This document shows positions 32,429 to 38,567 of a DNA stretch of 38,567 nucleotides, in pieces; position 1 is the first letter of the stretch, and every line of letters begins with the position of its first letter. The position numbers and the translations under genes are program-made. Origin of the DNA: Lachnospiraceae bacterium (GTDB lineage Bacteria; Bacillota; Clostridia; Lachnospirales; Lachnospiraceae); assembly GCA_017513625.1 (NCBI GenBank), contig JAFXEW010000067.1:1-38567 (forward strand), in the 5' to 3' direction. Under the pieces are notes generated by a model. The model was not told the DNA's origin. It did no database searches and saw nothing but the letters and a program-made list of their open reading frames with translations.

Positions 32429-32479
32429 AACAAACTCCGCTTTTGGGTCTTGTTATACTGTATTCCCGCCCATGCGGTG

Positions 32480-34690
32480 TTATTCACTGATAGGGTCGAT
32501 ACGTCCCGTTATGGGATCCCCTGTATCCGCATCAATAAGTGCTCCCGTATTAGGATCTTTTCTGTGCCCTGTTTCTTCATCAATAGGGAAAGTCATCCAG
32601 ACAGGCACTGTATTTACTGCTTCTTCCGTATCCGTCTCCTCCGGTTCCTCTTCCAGCTTATCCAGCTCCTCTTCCTCGGGCTTTGTATTATAATGATTGG
32701 TATTTTCCAGATTTAATGCTTCAAGTTCCTGTTTCTCCTTTTCCGAAAGCTCTTCCGTCATATAAATATTCAGATAAGGAAGCACTTCCGTTAATACACC
32801 GCGTACAATGCGGGTGGCATATTTAGCATCATCCTGTTTGGAGGCATTCGCCCTGTCTACCACCACATAAACAGCTATCTCAGGATTATCGGCCGGTGCG
32901 TGACCTATAAAGGAAACCACGTATTCACCGTTGCCTCTGGGAATGGTCTGTGCCGTTCCGGTCTTGCCGCCGATGGCATATCCTGCAGGTCTCGCAGTCC
33001 TCCCCGTAATACGGCTGTCATTTTCCTTCATAACAACTGCATTACAATAGGAACGAATCAGTTCGGAGGTATCTTCGGAAATCACCTGCTTTAACAGTCT
33101 GGGTTCGATTGTTTTCACTACAGCCCCTTCTGCGTTGGATATTTTGTCCACCATATGCGGCTCATAATAATAGCCGCCGTTAATCAGTGCACAATATCCT
33201 GTAAGCACCTGTATCATTGTGGTGTTAAAATTCTGTCCGAAAGTATTGGTAGCCAGATCGGCAGACTTCATGTCTTCTGCCTTATAGATCAAAGTATCCG
33301 TTCTGGCTTCACCTGCCAGATCCACATTGGTCTTTAATCCGAAATTAAACAGGGACTGATATTCACTGAAGGTCTCCGCTCCCAAGGCCTGTCCCATTTT
33401 CATCAGCGCCACGTTACAGGACCAGGCAATGGCATCCCTTACGGTTACATTACCGTCACCGTACACATTGTGGCATTTGATAGTGTGACCGCCGATTTCC
33501 AGATTACCGTTACATACAAAAACCGTATTTTTATTGATTGCACCGCTTTCAAGTGCCGCCGCCGCAGTAAAGGGCTTGGCTGTAGATCCCGGTTCATAGG
33601 TCTGGGTAATGCAAAAATTCTTCCATAATGCATGGAGATTGGTATATAACTGCTCTTCAGTCAGTCCGGCCAATACCTCTTCATCTATCACTGTTTTCGT
33701 TTTATGTACTTCCGTATAGCCTGCCGCATTTACCACTTCTTCCACCAAATAAGATCCCAGCAGACTGTTTCCGTTACGCGTATCATTCAGGTCAAAGGTG
33801 GGATAACTGGCCATTCCGAGGATTCTTCCCGTATCCACCTCCATAACGATACAGCCTACATTTTCTGCACCGTTACCTTTCCGGTAACTGTTCTTGTAAG
33901 TATCATTAAATGCCTTTAATTGTCTTTCAATAATGTTTTGGATATTAATGTCAATGGTACTGTGTATGGTATTGCCGTTAACAGCCTCCTTGATAGTCCT
34001 GCGTAATGTTTCGTCCTCACTGAGATATCCGTAGGAACGTCCGGGGATACCGTTAAGCACATCGTTATAATACTCTTCCAGACCATAACTGCCCACGTTC
34101 TGTGCATTAGCAAAACCGATGACATCCGCAGCCAGAGAACCGTTAGGATATACTCTCTTATATTCCTCTTCGAACCATACACCCTTTATATTACTGTTTT
34201 CTTCCCTTTCCAGTTCAAAGCCCAGCTTGTCCTCATAACTAAGCCTCTTTAAGGCAATATAATATGCTGAGTTTGAATTGGTAGTGACATGGTCCCTGAT
34301 TTTCTGCATATCCAAATCGAAATGCTTATCCAACGCCGCCAAAGTAGGCTCTAAATATTCCTTCTTATCATTCATGACCTTTGCATCAATAATCAGGTTG
34401 TACACCTTTTCACTGACAGCCAGATTCATGCCGTTGGCATCTACGATAGCCCCTCTTTTGTAGGGGATAGTGGAAGAATCATACTTTTGCTGGGAATAAA
34501 TCTGCTTTTGATATTCCGTACCGCTTTCTTTCATGATAAAGAATACTCTGCCCATTAACCAGGCAAAAGCCAGCAGTATTATTCCTAAAAATACCACCAG
34601 CTTTTTACGTATTGCACTTCTGACTCTTACCCTTTGTTTTCTCTTTTTCAAACCGTTTCCGCGAACGTTTTCATTATCTTGTTCTCTCAA
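32480..34690 (-). CDS. pbpB: Class B penicillin-binding protein, FtsI/PBP2B type
   Basis: Septal transpeptidase. 736 residues: basic cytoplasmic start, one helix (29-52), dimerisation domain (IPYKRGAIVDANG), then transpeptidase with S369-TAK, S424-CN and K576-TGT. It has a long acidic C-terminal tail (EEEELDKLEEEPEETDTEE and a D/T/P-rich end, residues 670-736), unusual among PBP2B proteins, likely flexible and exposed outside the cell. No PASTA domain. It follows ftsL and precedes spoVD, as in Bacillus. The ATG is followed by a typical basic start; no better start seen. Confidence 0.92.
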   Translation of the reverse strand: MREQDNENVRGNGLKKRKQRVRVRSAIRKKLVVFLGIILLAFAWLMGRVFFIMKESGTEYQKQIYSQQKYDSSTIPYKRGAIVDANGMNLAVSEKVYNLIIDAKVMNDKKEYLEPTLAALDKHFDLDMQKIRDHVTTNSNSAYYIALKRLSYEDKLGFELEREENSNIKGVWFEEEYKRVYPNGSLAADVIGFANAQNVGSYGLEEYYNDVLNGIPGRSYGYLSEDETLRRTIKEAVNGNTIHSTIDINIQNIIERQLKAFNDTYKNSYRKGNGAENVGCIVMEVDTGRILGMASYPTFDLNDTRNGNSLLGSYLVEEVVNAAGYTEVHKTKTVIDEEVLAGLTEEQLYTNLHALWKNFCITQTYEPGSTAKPFTAAAALESGAINKNTVFVCNGNLEIGGHTIKCHNVYGDGNVTVRDAIAWSCNVALMKMGQALGAETFSEYQSLFNFGLKTNVDLAGEARTDTLIYKAEDMKSADLATNTFGQNFNTTMIQVLTGYCALINGGYYYEPHMVDKISNAEGAVVKTIEPRLLKQVISEDTSELIRSYCNAVVMKENDSRITGRTARPAGYAIGGKTGTAQTIPRGNGEYVVSFIGHAPADNPEIAVYVVVDRANASKQDDAKYATRIVRGVLTEVLPYLNIYMTEELSEKEKQELEALNLENTNHYNTKPEEEELDKLEEEPEETDTEEAVNTVPVWMTFPIDEETGHRKDPNTGALIDADTGDPITGRIDPISE

Positions 34691-34730
34691 CTAACTCACC
34701 GCGCCTTCCTGTCACCTGACGGCTGATATC

Positions 34731-35210
34731 CTATCTGACACCCCGCATATAATCCTGCTGAACAGGTGTGTAAGTGATAATCTGCCCTTCCTGTGCATAA
34801 GTCATACCCAACTCACCAATGGCAATGCGTCTGATTTCTTCCAAATCAATGCTGTTACGGATTCTGCTGTCCATATCATTGTTTGCACTTCTGAGACTGC
34901 TGATCTCAGACTCTAAACCTGCCACCACACCAATGGTATTGGTCAATTCTGATCTTAACTGTATATAATTTACCAAAATCAGTGCACATATTGCAAGTGC
35001 TGAAAGCATAATCATGGTATGAAAGATACTCATGGTTGCATGACCGGCAGCCGCCTTCTTAGCGGGTGCCTTCTTTGTCTGACGTCCGGGCGCCTCATAG
35101 GGCTGCGCCACATTGGTCTTTCTCACCGTATTACCATATACATATGTATCCCGTGCGTAATCTGCTCTATAATTTCTGCTATTCATCTGATTTGTTCTGT
35201 TTACTGCCAT
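34731..35210 (-). CDS. ftsL: FtsL-like cell division protein
   Basis: 159 residues: a long basic cytoplasmic segment (1-60, with KKAPAKKAAAG), one helix (61-82) and an extracytoplasmic coiled coil (about 84-125; ELTNTIGVVAGLESEISSLRSANNDMDSRI) ending IAIGELGMTYAQEGQIITY. This is the topology of FtsL, which forms a complex with DivIB and DivIC. The sequence is divergent, so the name rests on topology and its place between rsmH and pbpB. The cytoplasmic part is longer than in Bacillus FtsL. Confidence 0.8.
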   Translation of the reverse strand: MAVNRTNQMNSRNYRADYARDTYVYGNTVRKTNVAQPYEAPGRQTKKAPAKKAAAGHATMSIFHTMIMLSALAICALILVNYIQLRSELTNTIGVVAGLESEISSLRSANNDMDSRIRNSIDLEEIRRIAIGELGMTYAQEGQIITYTPVQQDYMRGVR

Positions 35211-35251
35211 TTGAACACCTCATACCTTTCACCCTGCCCTGCAGGGTCCCC

Positions 35252-36193
35252 TTACGGGGTCAACTCAGCCTTTTCAAAGACACGCAGCTTTGCACTCTTT
35301 GATCTGCTGTTTATCTCTAGTTCTTCTTTTCCGGGTAATATAGGATTTTTACCCGGCACCCTGCCTTTAGATTTCTGCCCACATACACATACCGGAAACT
35401 CCGGAGGGCAGGTACAGGGATTCTGATATTTTTTAAATGCTGTTTTTACGATTCTGTCTTCCAGGGAATGGAATGTAATGGTACATATCCTTCCGCCGGG
35501 ATTTAATAAATCTATGAAAGTATCCAGAGAGTTTCTAAGGACCTCCAACTCACTGTTACATTCTATACGGATAGCCTGAAAGGTCTGCTTGGAGGGATGA
35601 CCGTTTTGCCGCATCTTGGCCGGAATGGCTGCTTTAATGATTTCGTTCAGCTCAAAGGTGGTTTCCACCGGCTTTTCCTCTCTGGCTCTCACTATATGCT
35701 TGGCTATATTCTTGGCAAATTTATCTTCGCCGTAATCTCTGATGATACGATAAAGTTCCTGCTCGGAATAATGATTTACAATATCTCTGGCGGTAAGTCC
35801 CTGACGCCTGTCCATCCTCATATCAAGAGGTGCATCAAAACGGTAGGAAAACCCTCTCTCTTCCGTGTCCAGCTGATAGGAAGACACTCCAAGATCCAGA
35901 ACGATACCGTCTACTCCCGTAACTCCCTGCTGCAACAATGCCTCTCTCGCATTGCAATAGTTGTTTCTGATGATTGTAACTTTGTCACTGTATTCCTGCA
36001 GTCTCAGTGTGGCCGCCTCTATGGCCGCATCATCCTGATCAAACCCGTACAGATGACCATTGTCCAGTCGCTTTACGATTTCCAGGGAATGACCGCCCCC
36101 GCCTAAGGTGCCGTCCACATAGATGCCGTCCGGCTTGATATTCAGTTCTGTAATTGTTTCGTTCAACAATACGGAATAATGATTGAATTCCAC
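35252..36193 (-). CDS. rsmH: 16S rRNA m4C1402 methyltransferase RsmH
   Basis: Methylates N4 of cytidine 1402 in 16S rRNA, using SAM. Starts at GTG 36193 ([12 protein letters not shown]) with AAAGGA 7 bases upstream, giving 313 residues. Motifs are [33 protein letters not shown], and the C-terminal [17 protein letters not shown] with a [15 protein letters not shown] cluster. It is the second gene of the dcw cluster, 50 bases after mraZ. Identification is certain. Confidence 0.97.
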   Translation of the reverse strand: MEFNHYSVLLNETITELNIKPDGIYVDGTLGGGGHSLEIVKRLDNGHLYGFDQDDAAIEAATLRLQEYSDKVTIIRNNYCNAREALLQQGVTGVDGIVLDLGVSSYQLDTEERGFSYRFDAPLDMRMDRRQGLTARDIVNHYSEQELYRIIRDYGEDKFAKNIAKHIVRAREEKPVETTFELNEIIKAAIPAKMRQNGHPSKQTFQAIRIECNSELEVLRNSLDTFIDLLNPGGRICTITFHSLEDRIVKTAFKKYQNPCTCPPEFPVCVCGQKSKGRVPGKNPILPGKEELEINSRSKSAKLRVFEKAELTP

Positions 36194-36243
36194 TGCGGCA
36201 TCCTTTCTGCAAAGCAACCTGCCATGCTCTGTATTCTCTACGC

Positions 36244-36678
36244 TTAAATACTCAAGCCCAATTTTTCCAGGGTAAGTGCAATTTCATCCAGGTCTTCCCC
36301 TTCACTGACTGCATCCCATCTGTCCTTACTCCAGATTTCCACGCGGTTACCCACACCTACAAGCACCACATCCTTATCGAGTGCCGCTGCTTCCCGAAGC
36401 TTGGAAGGAAGAAGGATTCTTCCCTGCTTGTCCAGCTCCACCACTGCTGCACCGGACAAAAAGTAACGTGAAAAATATCTGGATTCCTTACTGGTTAATT
36501 GCGGTAAATCAATGAGTTTTTTCTCAAACAGGGACCACTCCTCCTTGGAGTACACAAACAAGCAGCCATCCATACCCTTTGCAACCACGAATTCCTCACC
36601 AAGTGCCTCACGGAATTTTGCGGGTATAATCAACCTGCCTTTCGTATCCACTGTATGATTGTATTCACCCATGAACAT
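36244..36678 (-). CDS. mraZ: Transcriptional regulator MraZ
   Basis: DNA-binding protein with two SpoVT/AbrB-like domains that controls the dcw cluster. The start is at the ATG of [24 protein letters not shown], giving 144 residues, the family length; the longer reading overlaps the operator. The two repeats are [16 protein letters not shown] and [16 protein letters not shown]. First gene of the cluster. Three AAAGTGG boxes lie between its promoter and start, typical of MraZ self-repression. Confidence 0.96.
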   Translation of the reverse strand: MFMGEYNHTVDTKGRLIIPAKFREALGEEFVVAKGMDGCLFVYSKEEWSLFEKKLIDLPQLTSKESRYFSRYFLSGAAVVELDKQGRILLPSKLREAAALDKDVVLVGVGNRVEIWSKDRWDAVSEGEDLDEIALTLEKLGLSI

Positions 36679-36732
36679 CACAATCACCACCATTCGAGCG
36701 GAGGAAAGAAAAAGGGAATTGATGTATTTTTG

Positions 36733-36773
36733 CCCCACTTTGTGACACCTAGCCACCACTTTCTCCCACTTTT
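36733..36773 (-). promoter_or_regulatory. MraZ operator: repeated AAAGTGG boxes
   Basis: On the minus strand AAAGTGGG begins at 36772, AAAGTGGT at 36762 and AAAGTGGGG at 36741, i.e. steps of 10 and 21 bases, with a degenerate AGGTG between. This is the repeated-box layout of MraZ sites in several bacteria. It lies directly after the -10 box, where binding would block initiation. Confidence 0.75.
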
Positions 36774-36779
36774 GAACTC

Positions 36780-36808
36780 ATTTTAATACAAATTTGGGAT
36801 TTTGACAA
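36780..36808 (-). promoter_or_regulatory. Promoter of mraZ and the dcw cluster
   Basis: TTGTCA (36808-36803), 17 bases, TAAAAT (36785-36780), about 100 bases before the mraZ ATG. Good SigA match, with the MraZ boxes at and after the start point. Confidence 0.75.
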
Positions 36809-36843
36809 GTGCCCTTCATCGTTCCAAACCCTCGGCAAAGCGC

Positions 36844-36874
36844 AAAAAAAGACCCTGCAGAGACCTGCAGAGTC
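36844..36874 (-). terminator. lgt terminator
   Basis: GAC-CTGCAG and CTGCAG-GTC form a 9-bp stem broken by single mismatches, with a 4-base loop (36851-36874). Seven T residues follow on the minus strand (36850-36844). It separates lgt from the mraZ promoter. Confidence 0.75.
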
Positions 36875-36881
36875 TTCAAAA

Positions 36882-36897
36882 CCACAATATATTGTGT
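36882..36897 (-). promoter_or_regulatory. NrdR-box-like palindrome between lgt and its terminator
   Basis: ACACAATATATTGTGG on the minus strand matches 15 of 16 positions of the NrdR consensus acaCwAtATaTwGtgt. The inner 14 bases are a perfect palindrome. About 29 bases upstream on the same strand a half-site ACACTATG (36926-36919) is present; NrdR boxes usually come in pairs. No ribonucleotide reductase gene is in the window. Confidence 0.45.
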
Positions 36898-36986
36898 CTG
36901 TACTTTTTGTGCTCGGCACATAGTGTACTTGCGCGATATTTGTAGATTTTTAAAAAATTTTTAAATTTTTTTGATATTTGGGGTTA

Positions 36987-37928
36987 TTATGTGGGATTTT
37001 GGGGAGTTTCCTCCACTTTTTCTTCCTTTTGCGTAGGTTTCGCGAAAGGACCGGAGTAAATAAATGCTTCTATTCGACCTTTTTTAATGCCTGTACGCAT
37101 TACGATTTCCCCTACCACTGCCACCAGGATACATACTATTGCCACCACCTGTGACACGGCAATCCCGGTTCCGGGCAGAAGCAACTGATCGGTCCTCAAA
37201 GATTCCACCCAGAATCTCCCCAAGCCATATCCACCCAGATATAGTAAACATATCTCGCCTTCGAACTTTTTATGCTTCCTGTAAATCAGAAGCAATACCA
37301 GAAGAAGGGCATTCCACATACTCTCATAGAGAAAAGTAGGATGTACCTGAATATAATTTACGCCTTCCGTAATATGGGCCTTCATTTCATCCGTAATCTC
37401 ATGGGCACGCACCGCATCAATAGGCAACCTCATGGCAAAGAGTCCGTCACTGTAACCACCGAAAGCTTCCCTGTTCATGAAATTACCCCAGCGGCCCAAA
37501 GCCTGCCCCAGTATCAGTCCCAGTACACCGCTGTCCGCCAGGCGTAAGAAATGCACCTTCTTTACCTTGCAATAAATAAAACCCGTCAAAAAGGCTGCTA
37601 TCACCGCTCCGTAAATAGCCATTCCGCCGTTTCTGGTTTTAAATATGCTAAGGAGGTCATCCTTATACAAATCCCAGGAAAAAATCACATAATAAAGTCT
37701 GGCTCCTATGATGCAGAAAATCACCGCATAGATGGCAAAATCCCAGACAATCTCCGGATCATAACCCATCTTACGCGCATCCGCCGCTGCAATATAAATG
37801 CCCAGCAGAATACCTATTCCGATAATAAGCCCGTAAAAAGCTATGGGGAAGCCCAAAACCTCAAAATATCTGGGCACATTTTCTAAATATATTCCCAAAT
37901 GCGGAAATGCTATATCCATTTTATTCAT
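36987..37928 (-). CDS. lgt: Prolipoprotein diacylglyceryl transferase
   Basis: Adds diacylglyceryl to the lipobox cysteine of prelipoproteins at the membrane. 313 residues with about seven helices. The signature GRWGNFMNREAFGG (at about residue 145), GARLYYVIF, NGGMAIYGA, and HPTFLYESMWN are all present. The C-terminus has a charged cytoplasmic tail (KPTQKEEKVEETPQN). It starts 15 bases after ychF, so they are co-transcribed. A terminator follows at 36844-36874. Identification is certain. Confidence 0.97.
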   Translation of the reverse strand: MNKMDIAFPHLGIYLENVPRYFEVLGFPIAFYGLIIGIGILLGIYIAAADARKMGYDPEIVWDFAIYAVIFCIIGARLYYVIFSWDLYKDDLLSIFKTRNGGMAIYGAVIAAFLTGFIYCKVKKVHFLRLADSGVLGLILGQALGRWGNFMNREAFGGYSDGLFAMRLPIDAVRAHEITDEMKAHITEGVNYIQVHPTFLYESMWNALLLVLLLIYRKHKKFEGEICLLYLGGYGLGRFWVESLRTDQLLLPGTGIAVSQVVAIVCILVAVVGEIVMRTGIKKGRIEAFIYSGPFAKPTQKEEKVEETPQNPT

Positions 37929-37943
37929 GGAATCAACCTCTCA

Positions 37944-38567
37944 TTACACATTGAAACGGAACAGGATAACATCTCCGTCCTGTACCACATACTCTTTTCC
38001 TTCCATTCCTACCAGGCCCTTTTCCCTTGCCGCAGCCAGAGAACCATACTCCAGCAGGTCCTTATAATTCACTACTTCTGCCTTAATAAAGCCTCTTTCA
38101 AAATCAGAGTGAATCTTACCTGCTGCCTGGGGAGCCTTGGTGCCGATCTTAATGGTCCATGCACGGGTCTCATCTTCACCGGCAGTCAGATAGGACATGA
38201 GTCCCAACAAAGAATAGCTGGCTGCAATCAGTTTTTCCAGACCGGACTGGGCGATACCCAAATCCTCCAGGAACATTGCCTTTTCATCATCCTCCAGCTC
38301 AGCAATCTCCTGCTCAATCTGGGCACAGATTACGAATACCTCACTACCCTCCGAAGCAGCAAATTCACGGACCTTTGCAACCATCTCATTGCTTTGTCCG
38401 TCATCAGCCAAATCATCCTCCGCTACATTGGCAGCATAAATCACGGGCTTATAGGTCAGCAGATTATATCCACGCAGGATGCTTAATTCATCCTCGTCCT
38501 CTACTTCCAGGCTCTTAGCCATCTTACCGTCTTCCAGATGTGCCTTGATGCGGGCCATCAATGCTTC
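37944..38567 (-). CDS. ychF: Redox-regulated ATPase YchF, C-terminal part (cut by window edge)
   Basis: The frame is open to the right edge, giving 207 residues of the C-terminus. YPKPVIYAANV-type strand (TYKPVIYAANVAEDDL), SEVFVICAQIEQEIAEL, and the TGS-domain end (SYLTAGEDETRAWTIKIGTKAPQAAGKIHSDFERGFIKAEV, DGDVILFRFNV) are diagnostic of YchF/OLA1, a ribosome-associated P-loop ATPase. The N-terminal G domain would lie beyond the window. It leads into lgt. Confidence 0.95.
   Translation of the reverse strand, partial: EALMARIKAHLEDGKMAKSLEVEDEDELSILRGYNLLTYKPVIYAANVAEDDLADDGQSNEMVAKVREFAASEGSEVFVICAQIEQEIAELEDDEKAMFLEDLGIAQSGLEKLIAASYSLLGLMSYLTAGEDETRAWTIKIGTKAPQAAGKIHSDFERGFIKAEVVNYKDLLEYGSLAAAREKGLVGMEGKEYVVQDGDVILFRFNV

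Noticed and set aside
1-38567. tRNA or rRNA genes and CRISPR arrays
   Set aside because: No cloverleaf with a T-loop and CCA-type end, no conserved rRNA stretches and no regularly spaced direct repeats were seen by eye; small RNAs could be missed.

Overview
The window looks like the chromosome of an endospore-forming, low-to-mid-GC Clostridia bacterium, most likely a Lachnospiraceae gut anaerobe. This is inferred from the spoIIGA-sigE-sigG genes beside ftsZ, the mraZ-led division and cell wall (dcw) cluster, the gap-pgk-tpi run and the character of the accessory genes. No 16S or other definitive marker is present, so the family is an inference. Most genes lie on the minus strand; the plus-strand genes are a PHP phosphatase, a SpoVB-like flippase and sigG.

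Layout, left to right. (1) 1-2.2 kb: an accessory segment with the N-terminal part of a tyrosine recombinase cut by the window edge, a SAM methyltransferase and a YjbR/DUF3795 protein, separated by strongly palindromic DNA. (2) 2.4-4.3 kb: a two-gene envelope operon (zinc-ribbon membrane protein, then TPM-domain protein). (3) 4.5-7.8 kb: the glycolytic genes gap, pgk and tpiA, with a terminator-like hairpin and a multi-hairpin region between gap and pgk. (4) 8-14.6 kb: PHP phosphatase, a GH10 glycosidase without signal peptide, mnmA, a cysteine desulfurase interrupted by one in-frame amber codon, a SpoVB-like flippase and nrdR. (5) 14.6-20.6 kb: the sporulation block ylmC, sigG (inverted), a hybrid sensor kinase operon (small protein, VanZ, kinase), sigE and spoIIGA. 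(6) 20.7-26.0 kb: an AT-rich accessory island between spoIIGA and ftsZ, with patatin, two deletion-scarred pseudogenes (TraX and CPBP families), an intact CPBP protease, two overlapping flavodoxin-like genes and a TetR regulator. (7) 26.1-36.8 kb: the dcw cluster, read right to left as mraZ, rsmH, ftsL, pbpB, spoVD, ftsW/spoVE, murA, ftsQ/divIB and ftsZ. (8) 37-38.6 kb: lgt and the C-terminal part of ychF.

How the parts fit together. The dcw genes make the septal peptidoglycan machinery. SpoIIGA would cleave pro-SigE, and SigG would act later in the forespore. A perfect Spo0A box lies upstream of spoIIGA, and a SigG-type promoter lies upstream of sigG. MnmA and the cysteine desulfurase form a sulfur-relay pair for tRNA thiolation. 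nrdR has a near-consensus promoter overlapped by an NrdR box.

The observations most worth follow-up are these: the amber codon replacing the PLP-contacting glutamine of the desulfurase; a dispersed family of palindromic sequences next to the stop codons of accessory genes, seen only in the two accessory regions; two pseudogenes that kept their start and C-terminal end but lost the middle; an almost perfect NrdR box stranded between lgt and its terminator; and the inversion of sigG within an otherwise conserved sporulation locus.
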